Shown here: piece after piece, positions 25,333-33,162 of the stretch | How positions within the stretch are numbered: the stretch's first letter is position 1 | Layout: each line of letters starts with the position of its first letter | Origin: Clostridia bacterium | Lineage (GTDB): Bacteria > Bacillota > Clostridia > Christensenellales > UBA1242 | Direction of reading: 5' to 3' | Assembly (NCBI GenBank): GCA_016283155.1 | Contig: JAEEMI010000021.1 | Location: 1 to 45,952, forward strand | DNA length: 45,952 nucleotides | Translations under genes and position numbers: made by a program | Notes under the pieces: model-generated | The model's database searches: none | What the model was told of the DNA's origin: nothing | What the model saw: only the letters and a program-made list of their open reading frames with translations

Positions 25333-28300
25333 ATGAAAAAAGAAACTTCTGTATTTGATTTTAACCATAATTATGAACCAACTGACATTTTGGCTAGAGT
25401 TAAAGAAAAAAATCGTGGTAAGCCAAAATTTAATTTTTTAGATGGTCCTGTTACGGCCAATGCACCTTTATGTTTACATCACGGTTGGGGACGTGCTTTA
25501 AAAGATGCTTATAACCGTTACAATTCGTTGATTGGTAAAGAAGTCGATTATGTCTGGGGATTTGATGCTCAAGGTATGTGGGTTGAGGTTGAAGTCGAAA
25601 AATTATTAGGTCTTAATAACAAAAAAGAAATTACACAGTATGGTGTGGATAAGTTTACCGAAAAGTGTATTGAACGCGTAAATTATTTTAAAAATCATCA
25701 AACAGAGCAAAGTAAAATTTTCGAACAATTAGGTGATTGGGAACACAGTTATATTACCAATTCAGATAAAAATATTACTTCAATTTGGCATTTCTTAAAA
25801 ATTTGTAACGATAAAAAGATGTTAAAGCAAAGTTATAAAACGATGCCTTGGTGTCCCCGTTGTGGTACTAGTTTAAGTGAACACGAAATGAGTGGTAGTT
25901 ACAAAGAACGTACACATAAGGCTGTTTTCGTTAAGGCTAAATTGGTTGGTCGTGATGAAAGAATTTTGGTTTGGACAACAACTCCTTGGACTTTAGCTGC
26001 TAATATGGCAATCGCAATTAATCCAGAATTTACATATTGTAAGTGTCAAGTTAAGAGCGATAAAAATCTGCTGATTGTTTGTGAAAAACAAATTAAAGTT
26101 TTGCGCGATGATTTAGTTAAAGTAGTTGAAAAAATTAAAGGTACAGATTTGGTTGGTTTAATTTATGAACCATTTTTGCCATTAAAGAAACAACAATTTG
26201 AACACAAACTTGTGGCTTGGAATCAGGTTGATGAAGTTGATGGTTCAGGTGCTGTCCATATCGCTCCTGGTTGTGGTGCAGAAGACTTTGCATTGGGCAC
26301 AAAATTACATATGCAACCGTTTATTATTCCAGTTGGTGAAAATGGAGTTTTCTATGATGATTTTGAATGGTTGGCTGGTTTGTCGACGGTTGATTGTGAA
26401 CCGGTTGTTTTTCAACAATTATTAGAAAATAAAACATTGTATTATCATCACGACTACACACATAATTATCCTTTCTGTTGGCGTTGTAAAACTGATGTTA
26501 TTTTCCGTTTGGTTGCTGGTTATGATATTGCTACTGATGGTATTCGTAAAGATTTATTAAAAGCTGCTGATGCTGTGCATTGGACACCTGATTTTATGGG
26601 AAAATCAATGCGTCAATGGTTAACAGATATGGGCGATTGGAATATCAGTCGACGTCGTTTCTATGGTTTACCATTACCATTTTATCCTTGTGAGAAATGT
26701 GGTCATCTCAATGTAATTGATAGTAAAGAGGAATTACGAGCACGTGCGATTGATCCAAGTAAAGTTGATGCTTTACCTCATTTACATCGTCCGTACATTG
26801 ATGAAGTGCAAATTACCTGTGAAAAATGTCACGCACCCGTATCACGTGTTACTGATGTTGGTGATTGTTGGTTAGATGCGGGGATTGCACCGTTTTCTAC
26901 TAAACCGAAGGGACAATTTAAGGCAGATATGGTTTTGGAAATGAAAGAACAAATTCGCCTTTGGTTTTATGCTCAGTTGTTTATGTCAGTTGTTTTGACT
27001 GGGGAGGCTCCATATAAAAATGTGGTAGGACATTCAACCATCGTAGATGAGGATGGTAAAAAATTCTCAAAGACTGGACCACGTAAAATTTATATTGAAG
27101 ATATGGTAAAACAGTACGGAGCAGATGTTTTGCGTTATGCTTTTGCAAGTGCTAACCCAACCCTAGATATGCGTTTTGGTGATAGTATTGCAGAAGATGC
27201 TAAACGTCGTTTGTTAGCAATTTGGAATGCATATGTTTTCTATACAACGTACGCCTTGGTAGATCATCCAGATGTTAATAATTATCAACCTGACAATTTA
27301 TTACCAATTGATTTGTGGTTAGTTCAATTAACTAATAAATATATTCAAGCAACACGTGAAGCCTACGATAGTTTTAAAATTCATCAAGTCGTTAAATTGA
27401 CCGATGATTTTATTGAAGATATTTCAAATTTTTATATTCGTGTTAATCGCCGTCGTTATTGGAAAAATGGTGAAGATCAGGATAAAATGAATGCTTATTG
27501 GTGTTTATTTAATGCCTTACGTAGTGTAGTAATTGTGTTAACGCCAATTGTGCCGAGTTATGCTCAATATTTATGGGAAAACTGTTTTGGTGAAGGAGAA
27601 ACTCCGGTAATGTTGGCTAACTATCCGACTCCGTTAAAAATTAAGAGTAAAACTAGTTTATTAGAGTCAGTTAACTTTGTTAAACAAGTTATCAGTTTAG
27701 GTTTGTCATTACGTGCCGAAAATCAAATTGCAATTAAACAACCTTTGGCCAAGGTTTATGTCAAAACTAATCAAATTGAAACAATTAAGATGTTTGCATC
27801 TATTATTCAAGAACAATTAAATGTTAAACAAATTGAGCTTGTAACTGATGATGAAAAGTTTAACGTAGCATATTTAACTGTAAATTTTAAAAAAGCTGGT
27901 GCAATCTTAAAGAATCGTGTTCAAGAATTAAAAAATGCCTTACAAAATACGAAACAAATGGCAGAAATTGTCGCTGCATTTGATGCAAGTGAAAAAATCA
28001 ATATTCCTGGTTTTGATTTATTGACTCCAGAACTATTTGAACGTAAATTAGCTCCACGTTCTGGTTTCGTAATTACATCCGTTGACGATTTAACTGTTGT
28101 TCTAGATACAACTATTACCGATGATTTAATGTTAGAAGGTATTGCCCGTGAATTAATTCGTAGTATTCAATTGGAACGTATGAATCAAAAAATGGATATA
28201 ACTGATCGTATTATTGTGGATCTGAAAACTGCAGATGCAAAAACATATACCGCGGCAAATGCACATAAACCACGAATTATGCGTGAAGTATTAGCCACTG

Positions 28301-28356
28301 AAATGCATATTACGGAAGGAAAGGGAGAAAATGAAATACACATCCGCTTGGCGTGA
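25333..28356 (+). CDS. ileS: Isoleucyl-tRNA synthetase (eukaryote/archaea-like type)
   Basis: A 1007-residue class I isoleucyl-tRNA synthetase that charges tRNA-Ile. The HIGH region is VTANAPLCLHHGWGRALKD, with HHGW in place of HIGH. The KMSKS loop is KKFSKTG near residue 577. These features, with YVWGFDAQGMWVEVEVEK and MPWCPRCGTSLSEHE, belong to the second bacterial lineage of IleRS, whose members are often mupirocin-insensitive. The editing domain (VWTTTPWTLAANMAIAI) and anticodon-binding region are present. Extra zinc-type cysteine pairs occur (CEKCGH, CEKCH). AAAGGAAAG precedes ATG 25333. There is no room for a T-box leader (40 bases to the previous gene). It overlaps the next gene by 26 bases. 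Confidence 0.96.
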   Translation: MKKETSVFDFNHNYEPTDILARVKEKNRGKPKFNFLDGPVTANAPLCLHHGWGRALKDAYNRYNSLIGKEVDYVWGFDAQGMWVEVEVEKLLGLNNKKEITQYGVDKFTEKCIERVNYFKNHQTEQSKIFEQLGDWEHSYITNSDKNITSIWHFLKICNDKKMLKQSYKTMPWCPRCGTSLSEHEMSGSYKERTHKAVFVKAKLVGRDERILVWTTTPWTLAANMAIAINPEFTYCKCQVKSDKNLLIVCEKQIKVLRDDLVKVVEKIKGTDLVGLIYEPFLPLKKQQFEHKLVAWNQVDEVDGSGAVHIAPGCGAEDFALGTKLHMQPFIIPVGENGVFYDDFEWLAGLSTVDCEPVVFQQLLENKTLYYHHDYTHNYPFCWRCKTDVIFRLVAGYDIATDGIRKDLLKAADAVHWTPDFMGKSMRQWLTDMGDWNISRRRFYGLPLPFYPCEKCGHLNVIDSKEELRARAIDPSKVDALPHLHRPYIDEVQITCEKCHAPVSRVTDVGDCWLDAGIAPFSTKPKGQFKADMVLEMKEQIRLWFYAQLFMSVVLTGEAPYKNVVGHSTIVDEDGKKFSKTGPRKIYIEDMVKQYGADVLRYAFASANPTLDMRFGDSIAEDAKRRLLAIWNAYVFYTTYALVDHPDVNNYQPDNLLPIDLWLVQLTNKYIQATREAYDSFKIHQVVKLTDDFIEDISNFYIRVNRRRYWKNGEDQDKMNAYWCLFNALRSVVIVLTPIVPSYAQYLWENCFGEGETPVMLANYPTPLKIKSKTSLLESVNFVKQVISLGLSLRAENQIAIKQPLAKVYVKTNQIETIKMFASIIQEQLNVKQIELVTDDEKFNVAYLTVNFKKAGAILKNRVQELKNALQNTKQMAEIVAAFDASEKINIPGFDLLTPELFERKLAPRSGFVITSVDDLTVVLDTTITDDLMLEGIARELIRSIQLERMNQKMDITDRIIVDLKTADAKTYTAANAHKPRIMREVLATEMHITEGKGENEIHIRLA

Positions 28357-29188
28357 TTTTGAAATTATCGCGACAGGAGACGGTGAAAAATTAGAACGTT
28401 GGGGAAAGATTGTTTTGTTACGCCCAGACCCGCAAGCCATTTGGAAACCTTCGGTCGATTATTCTCAGTATCCAAATATTTCAGGACATTATTTGCGTTC
28501 AGCAACGGGTGGTGGAGCGTGGAAATGGTTAAAATCGACTCCAGAAGAATGGACAATTAAGTATAAAAATCTGTCGTTTATTATTAGTCCAATGAACTTT
28601 AAACATACTGGGTTATTCCCAGAACAAGCTGTTAATTGGGATATGGTGATGGATGTTCTTAGTCAACATCCTAATGCTAAAGTCTTGAATTTATTTGCGT
28701 ATACAGGCGGAGCAACTGTAGCTTGTGCTAAAGCAGGTGCAACTGTAACTCACGTAGATGCTAGCCGTGGTATGACTGATGTTGCTAAAAGGAATGTTGC
28801 GTTAAATCATATACCATACGAAAGCGTGCGTTACATTGTCGATGATTGTCAAAAATTTGTTGCCAGGGAAATTCGTCGTGGACATAAATATGATGCGATT
28901 ATTATGGATCCACCAAATTTTGGTCGTGGGGCAAATGGGGAAGTTTGGAAATTAACAGAAAATCTTAATCCTCTAATTGCCAACTGTGTTCAGTTGTTAT
29001 CGGATCACCCGTTATTTATTTTAGTCAATAATTATACAGCATCAGTTCAACCGACTGTTATTGAAAATGTTTTGCGAAAAAATTTAATTGGGTTACACTA
29101 CAAAATCCAAACTTACGAGATTGGATTGCCAACAGCAGAAAATTTAATTTTACCTTGTGGAGGAAGTTCGTATGTGTCTTTTTTGTGA
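28331..29188 (+). CDS. RlmI-like class I SAM-dependent methyltransferase
   Basis: A 285-residue SAM-dependent methyltransferase resembling the catalytic part of RlmI-type rRNA cytosine methyltransferases. Motif I is VLNLFAYTGGATVACAKAGA, the acidic loop is VTHVDASRGM, and motif IV is IIMDPPNFGRG. A preceding ISPMNFKHTGLFPEQAVNW segment is typical. The N-terminal PUA domain of RlmI is absent, so the target RNA is uncertain. The ATG at 28331 lies within the end of ileS, with GGAAGGAAAGGGAG upstream, and translation is likely coupled. Its own end overlaps the HIT gene by 17 bases. rRNA methylation is the best guess from the family. Confidence 0.85.
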   Translation: MKYTSAWRDFEIIATGDGEKLERWGKIVLLRPDPQAIWKPSVDYSQYPNISGHYLRSATGGGAWKWLKSTPEEWTIKYKNLSFIISPMNFKHTGLFPEQAVNWDMVMDVLSQHPNAKVLNLFAYTGGATVACAKAGATVTHVDASRGMTDVAKRNVALNHIPYESVRYIVDDCQKFVAREIRRGHKYDAIIMDPPNFGRGANGEVWKLTENLNPLIANCVQLLSDHPLFILVNNYTASVQPTVIENVLRKNLIGLHYKIQTYEIGLPTAENLILPCGGSSYVSFL

Positions 29189-29471
29189 TTTAGAAAAAAA
29201 CTGTATTGCGGAAAATGATTTATGTTATATGATTTTCGATAAATTCCCCGTTGCTCCAGGACATACTTTAGTCATTCCAAAACGTCATATTGAAACAGTG
29301 TTTGAAATGACACCAGAAGAATGGTCATCTGCCGGTGATTTAATTAAAACTGCTAAGAATGAAATTGAAAAGATTTATCATCCATTAGGATATAATATAA
29401 AAATGAATTGTGGTAAGGCAGCTGGTCAAGAAATTATGCACGCACATATTCATTTAATCCCCAAATATTAA
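29172..29471 (+). CDS. HIT family nucleotide hydrolase
   Basis: A 99-residue histidine-triad protein that hydrolyses or transfers nucleotidyl groups, for example from adenosine phosphoramidates or dinucleoside polyphosphates. The N-terminus CLFCDLEKN carries the usual C-x-x-C pair. The core is FDKFPVAPGHTLVIPKRH, and the active site HAHIH (H90, H92, H94) sits just before the end (LIPKY). The chain stops earlier than many relatives, which continue about 10-30 residues. A GTG at 29157 is in frame, but GGAGG at 29159 places the start at ATG 29172, inside the methyltransferase gene. Confidence 0.93.
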   Translation: MCLFCDLEKNCIAENDLCYMIFDKFPVAPGHTLVIPKRHIETVFEMTPEEWSSAGDLIKTAKNEIEKIYHPLGYNIKMNCGKAAGQEIMHAHIHLIPKY

Positions 29472-29487
29472 AAGGTGGCATATAAAA

Positions 29488-29856
29488 ATGAGTCCAAAGA
29501 AACACGTCGGTGAAAGAATTAAAACTGGAATTAGTGAGTTTTTGATTAAGTATGATTGTCCATCAGAATACGTTGGTTTTCCAATTTTGTGCGATTTAAT
29601 AATTTCTGCTTTGGAAAATTATACGGATTTGGCTTTAAATTTAAAATCAATTTATTTATCAGTTGCGCATAAATATAAAATTACACGATTATGTGTAGAA
29701 CGTAATTTACATACGTTAGTTGAAAAGTGGATAGTGAAACCAAAATTTAAAGAATTGTTTTCAGAAGTTCCGACTAATGCACAGTTGTTACACATTCTTG
29801 CTCGTAAATTACGTTATATGAATTGTAGTGTCTATGATACGCTATTAATGCCATAA
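29488..29856 (+). CDS. Stand-alone Spo0A C-terminal-like DNA-binding protein
   Basis: A 122-residue protein aligning by eye with the DNA-binding effector domain of Spo0A, the master regulator of sporulation entry. The shared pattern is an N-terminal L-x-x-G/Y-x-x-P-x-x-x-x-G-(F/Y) region (YDCPSEYVGFPILCDLI), then IYLSVAHKYKITRLCVERNLHTLVEKW and a final PTNAQLLHILARKLRY, equivalent to the S-R-V-E-R-x-I-R recognition helix and PTNSEF-x-A-x-x-A-D-K-L-R. There is no receiver domain in this gene or next to it. AAAAGGTGG precedes ATG 29488. It could bind 0A-box-like DNA independently of phosphorylation, or be a specialised regulator. The family assignment is fairly confident; the function is inferred. 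Confidence 0.78.
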   Translation: MSPKKHVGERIKTGISEFLIKYDCPSEYVGFPILCDLIISALENYTDLALNLKSIYLSVAHKYKITRLCVERNLHTLVEKWIVKPKFKELFSEVPTNAQLLHILARKLRYMNCSVYDTLLMP

Positions 29857-29877
29857 TGATTGTAAAAAGTATTTTAC

Positions 29878-29907
29878 TTGACAAATTAACATAAATCGGC
29901 ATATTAT
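29878..29907 (+). promoter_or_regulatory. greA promoter
   Basis: A perfect TTGACA (29878-29883), 18 bases, then TATTAT (29902-29907). The transcript would have a leader of about 30 bases with GAGGAG before ATG 29944, a conventional arrangement. Confidence 0.75.
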
Positions 29908-29943
29908 AACGCAACCATAATTGTGGTAAAGAGGAGAAAAAAG

Positions 29944-30417
29944 ATGACAACAAGATATGTAACTATGGTTGGAAAAAAGAAATTAGAAGATGAATTGGCT
30001 GAATTAATGGCTAAGCGTAGTGATATTGCTGCCCAAATTAAGGAAGCACGTGAATTTGGTGATTTGAAGGAAAATGCCGAATATGCTGCTGCTCGTGAAG
30101 CGCAAAACAATCTTGAAATCCGTGTTAAAGAAGTGGAAGCGATTTTACAAAACTTAACTGTTTTTTCGTATAAAACTGCTAATACCAGTCAAGTTAATTT
30201 AGGTACAGCCGTTTTGGTTGAAAATTTACGTACCAAGAAACAAGAAACTTATGTGGTTACTGGCTTTATGGAATTTGATATTGAAAAAAATTATATTTCC
30301 AATGAAAGTCCGAAAGGTAAGGCCCTATTAGGTAAAAAAGTCGGTGAAGTGGCAATTATCAAAACACCTGTTAGTCAAATTGAATTAAAAATTTTGAAAA
30401 TTTCACGTGCGGAGTAA
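29944..30417 (+). CDS. greA: Transcription elongation factor GreA
   Basis: A 157-residue GreA, which rescues backtracked RNA polymerase by stimulating transcript cleavage. The N-terminal coiled coil (about residues 8-75) carries the acidic tip motif EFGDLKENAEY, with D40 and E43 as the metal-positioning pair. The C-terminal FKBP-like domain ends with SNESPKGKALLGKKVGE and the usual LKILKI strand. The frame extends to GTG 29923, but GAGGAG and family length place the start at ATG 29944. tatD follows after two bases, so greA-tatD form an operon ended by the terminator at 31183. Confidence 0.96.
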   Translation: MTTRYVTMVGKKKLEDELAELMAKRSDIAAQIKEAREFGDLKENAEYAAAREAQNNLEIRVKEVEAILQNLTVFSYKTANTSQVNLGTAVLVENLRTKKQETYVVTGFMEFDIEKNYISNESPKGKALLGKKVGEVAIIKTPVSQIELKILKISRAE

Positions 30418-30419
30418 TT

Positions 30420-31196
30420 GTGTTTGATTCACATTTTCATTTAACTGATCCACGTTTAATAACACTTGACGAAGTGGTTCAGAAAGAGCATCAAGGTGTT
30501 GAGATTGGGGCGGACTTTGAAAGTCTGCCCATTGTTTTCGGTTTCGCTAAAGAACACAAAAATGTTTACTGTACGGCTGGCGTACATCCTGCCTATGCTG
30601 ATGTTTATTCAGCTAATGATTTTGAAAATTTTGTTGCAGAACATTTAAGCCAACCTAAATTTGTTGCTATTGGTGAATGCGGATTGGATTATCATCGTGA
30701 AGATTTACCAACCCGTGAGCAGCAAATTGCAGTTTTTGAACATCAAATTTTTTTAGCGGATCGATATCACAAACCATTGGTTGTACATACACGTGATGCT
30801 TGGGAAGATACTGCAAATGTTTTAATTGCCAATCGCGATAAATTGAAAAATGGTGTTTTAATTCATTGTATGAGTTACACGGCTGAACAAGCGTGTTTTT
30901 TGATAAATCAATTAACTGGAATTGATGTTTATTTTGCTTTTGGTGGTCACATAACTTATAAAAGTAAATCATATCTTCACGATACTTTGCGTTCAATTCC
31001 GTTAAATCGAATTTTAATTGAAACTGATGCTCCATATTTAGCACCAGTACCAAAACGTGGTGAAGTTAATTTACCTCAATATATTAACTATACAGCACAA
31101 GTAATGGCCAATGTACTTGGTAAAACAATTTCGGAAATTGAAAGTTTAACCAAAGAAAATGCGTATCGTTTTTATAAAATAAAAGCAGCACATTGA
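30420..31196 (+). CDS. tatD: TatD family metal-dependent deoxyribonuclease
   Basis: A 258-residue TatD-type metallo-hydrolase with a TIM-barrel fold; members have 3'-5' DNase activity and are linked to DNA quality control. Metal ligands are evident: FDSHFHL (H5, H7), the glutamate in GECGLDYH, the histidine in PLVVHTRDAW, another in IHCMS, and the aspartate in ILIETDAPYLAP. The start is GTG at 30420, with GGAG from the end of greA acting as the ribosome binding site five bases upstream. The last codons form the left arm of the terminator, with the TGA stop in the loop. Confidence 0.93.
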   Translation: MFDSHFHLTDPRLITLDEVVQKEHQGVEIGADFESLPIVFGFAKEHKNVYCTAGVHPAYADVYSANDFENFVAEHLSQPKFVAIGECGLDYHREDLPTREQQIAVFEHQIFLADRYHKPLVVHTRDAWEDTANVLIANRDKLKNGVLIHCMSYTAEQACFLINQLTGIDVYFAFGGHITYKSKSYLHDTLRSIPLNRILIETDAPYLAPVPKRGEVNLPQYINYTAQVMANVLGKTISEIESLTKENAYRFYKIKAAH

Positions 31197-31216
31197 CCGT
31201 GTGCTGCTTCGTTTTT
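31183..31216 (+). terminator. Strong terminator overlapping the end of tatD
   Basis: AAGCAGCACA (31183-31192) pairs perfectly with TGTGCTGCTT (31200-31209) over a seven-base loop, followed by CGTTTTT. The tatD stop codon (31194-31196) lies in the loop, so the terminator is partly coding. Confidence 0.93.
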
Positions 31217-31287
31217 CTTTAGTGAAAAGTATTTCATTGGTATGAGTTTATCTTCTGCAAAATAAACTATCTTATGCTATCATAGTA

Positions 31288-31296
31288 TGATAAACT
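31288..31296 (+). promoter_or_regulatory. Extended -10 promoter of rsmA (leaderless type)
   Basis: TG-A-TAAACT with TAAACT at 31291-31296, six bases before ATG 31303, and no ribosome binding site. A second extended -10 (TG-C-TATCAT) lies about 13 bases further up. The -35 is weak for both. Confidence 0.5.
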
Positions 31297-31302
31297 ATAC
31301 AA

Positions 31303-32076
31303 ATGGAATTTGAATACAAAAAATCTTTAGGGCAAAATTTTATTTACGATATTGGCTTTTTACGATCTGTCGTGAAAAAATTAAATGTGCAGTCCACTGA
31401 TGTTGTGGTAGAAATTGGGGCAGGGGCAGGCACTTTAACTCAAGCATTGGCCGAAACTAAATGTCAAATTTATAGTTTAGAAATTGATCAGCGTTTAAAA
31501 CCAATTTTAAATCAACGTTTGTCTGAATATAAAAATATTAATTTAATTTTCGCCGACGCATTGCAATATGATTTTAATTACTTACCAAAGTTCCGTTTAA
31601 TTGCTAATGTACCATATTATATTACCACACCTTTAATTATGCAGTTTTTAGCTTTACCCAATTGCTGTGAACTTAATGTATTGGTTGCTGAGGAAGTGGC
31701 AGAGCGTATTGTATCTTCATCTGGAAATAACTTGTATGGAGCATTGTCAGTAAGTTGTCAATTACAAGCCGAATGCAGAATTCTTGAAACTGTACCGCGT
31801 GGTCTATTTACGCCACAGCCAAAAGTTGACAGTGCATTTGTGTGTTTAAAGAAAAATGATCAACCAATCGATTCAAAAATAGAAAAATTATTGAAAGGAA
31901 TTTTTGCTGCCCGTCGTAAAACAATGATAAATGCATTATCAAGAGCCATTAATGTTGATAAAACAGTAGCTGAGCAAATCTTGGCAGAAGCAAAAGTTGA
32001 TGCAAACTTACGTCCTGAACAAATTACTCCGACAGAATATGCTAAAATTTGTGCAATTTCGCATAAATATTGTTGA
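31303..32076 (+). CDS. rsmA: 16S rRNA dimethyladenosine transferase RsmA/KsgA
   Basis: A 257-residue RsmA (KsgA), which dimethylates two adjacent adenosines near the 3' end of 16S rRNA and acts as a late 30S assembly checkpoint. The opening KKSLGQNFIYD is the family signature. The SAM site is VVEIGAGAGTLTQALAE, the acidic loop is YSLEIDQRL, and the catalytic motif is NVPYYITTPL. The C-terminal domain contains RGLFTPQPKVDSAFV and FAARRKTMINAL. Length is normal. The gene follows a terminator and starts its own unit without a ribosome binding site. The unknown 143-residue gene follows after 22 bases but appears to have its own promoter. Confidence 0.97.
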   Translation: MEFEYKKSLGQNFIYDIGFLRSVVKKLNVQSTDVVVEIGAGAGTLTQALAETKCQIYSLEIDQRLKPILNQRLSEYKNINLIFADALQYDFNYLPKFRLIANVPYYITTPLIMQFLALPNCCELNVLVAEEVAERIVSSSGNNLYGALSVSCQLQAECRILETVPRGLFTPQPKVDSAFVCLKKNDQPIDSKIEKLLKGIFAARRKTMINALSRAINVDKTVAEQILAEAKVDANLRPEQITPTEYAKICAISHKYC

Positions 32077-32083
32077 ACTAGTT

Positions 32084-32092
32084 TGTTATGCT
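32084..32092 (+). promoter_or_regulatory. Extended -10 promoter of the 143-residue gene (leaderless type)
   Basis: TG-T-TATGCT with TATGCT at 32087-32092, six bases before ATG 32099. No ribosome binding site is present. The -35 position is weak (TAAATA, 17 bases up). Confidence 0.5.
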
Positions 32093-32098
32093 TAATCA

Positions 32099-32530
32099 AT
32101 GGCTGTTTACATTAAAAATATCATTCTCTATGATCGTACGGGTGCCGTGGCTGGATACGTTGAAATTCATTCTTTAGAAAATGGAACACATTTACGATTA
32201 AAACATTCAATTACTGCAAATAACTTGATGTTGTCATTAGTTATTGATGGTATAAATAAAGTTTTAAAAGTTACTGGTAATCTAACTGAATATCAATTAC
32301 AGAGCAAAATTGATTTAGATTACGAAGTTTTTGCGTGTATTGTACAACAATCAGATAATAAGATGGTTTCTTTGGCCAGTGGTGCAATTAATCTCAACCA
32401 CTTGAAAGGACAACAGGTCGTACAGGAAATTGATTCAGCAATGAAAAAAATTTGTAGCATTGATGCCCAAGGAAAAAGTGAATGTGATAAATGTCCTTAC
32501 CGTGAATACTTTTTTAAACAAGCAGAGTAG
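32099..32530 (+). CDS. Unknown 143-residue protein with a C-terminal cysteine pair
   Basis: I do not recognise this protein. Residues 1-110 are predicted mainly beta with alternating hydrophobic residues (AVYIKNIILYDRTGAVAGYV, later GAINLNHL). The last 25 residues contain three cysteines in ICSIDAQGKSECDKCPYREYF. The C-x-x-C-P-Y-R ending could bind zinc or an iron-sulphur cluster, but only three cysteines are clustered there, with another at residue 80. No signal peptide or membrane helix is visible. It follows rsmA and overlaps the convergent methyltransferase gene by 17 bases. Its ATG has no ribosome binding site. Confidence 0.8.
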   Translation: MAVYIKNIILYDRTGAVAGYVEIHSLENGTHLRLKHSITANNLMLSLVIDGINKVLKVTGNLTEYQLQSKIDLDYEVFACIVQQSDNKMVSLASGAINLNHLKGQQVVQEIDSAMKKICSIDAQGKSECDKCPYREYFFKQAE

Positions 32531-33158
32531 TTTGATGACCGCCACCTTTTTTTGCACGAAAGATAGCCAAATATACACCTTTTTGATTAGAAAGTAATTT
32601 AATTGTTTTGATGCGAAAATTATGATTTTCAAAAATGGTAATGGCTTTAGCAATTTGATTTGCCGGGTAACAAAAAAACACGTTGCCACCATATTTAATG
32701 TTGCGAGTACATAACGTGGCTAAATCATCTAATGATAAATTATCATCGTGGCGGGCTTGACTGATGTGTTCGTTTTTTTGTGATTTCTTGCCAGTGGTAA
32801 AATATGGCGGATTACAAACAATAACATCGGCAGAATTTGCTTCAATTAAAGTGTGTAATTGCCTTGCATCTGCATTCAGTGTAATAAAATTTGTTGCCTT
32901 TAATTTAGCTTGATTAATGGTTAAGTTTTTTTTCATCTGTTGTACAGCATCTGCGTTGATATCAATACAAACTATTTCACGTGGTTTTTGTTGGTCAGCA
33001 ATTAATAAAGTTAGTACACCCGTTCCACAACCGACGTCAATTACACGGTCAGTTGATTTACATTCAACAAAGTTTGCTAATGCAACTGCATCACTTGAAA
33101 GTTTATAGAGGTTGTTTGGTTGTTCAATAAGTAATCCTGTATCGTTTAAATATTCCAT
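32514..33158 (-). CDS. TrmN6-like tRNA adenine-N6 methyltransferase
   Basis: A 214-residue class I methyltransferase resembling the YfiC/TrmN6 family, which modifies adenine 37 of a tRNA. Features are the substrate-side LYKLSSDAVALANF, the SAM motif VIDVGCGTGVLT, CIDINADAV and the N6-adenine catalytic motif NPPYF. The frame is open 12 codons further up, into the PBP gene, but the ATG complementary to 33156-33158, four bases after the PBP stop, fits the family. It is probably the second gene of a PBP-methyltransferase unit. Its 3' end overlaps the convergent 143-residue gene by 17 bases with no terminator visible. Confidence 0.85.
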   Translation of the reverse strand: MEYLNDTGLLIEQPNNLYKLSSDAVALANFVECKSTDRVIDVGCGTGVLTLLIADQQKPREIVCIDINADAVQQMKKNLTINQAKLKATNFITLNADARQLHTLIEANSADVIVCNPPYFTTGKKSQKNEHISQARHDDNLSLDDLATLCTRNIKYGGNVFFCYPANQIAKAITIFENHNFRIKTIKLLSNQKGVYLAIFRAKKGGGHQTTLLV

Positions 33159-33162
33159 CTTT

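Noticed and set aside
30667..31053. Minus-strand 128-codon frame opposite tatD
   Set aside because: It is a composition effect of the opposite strand; tatD shows all its metal-binding motifs here.
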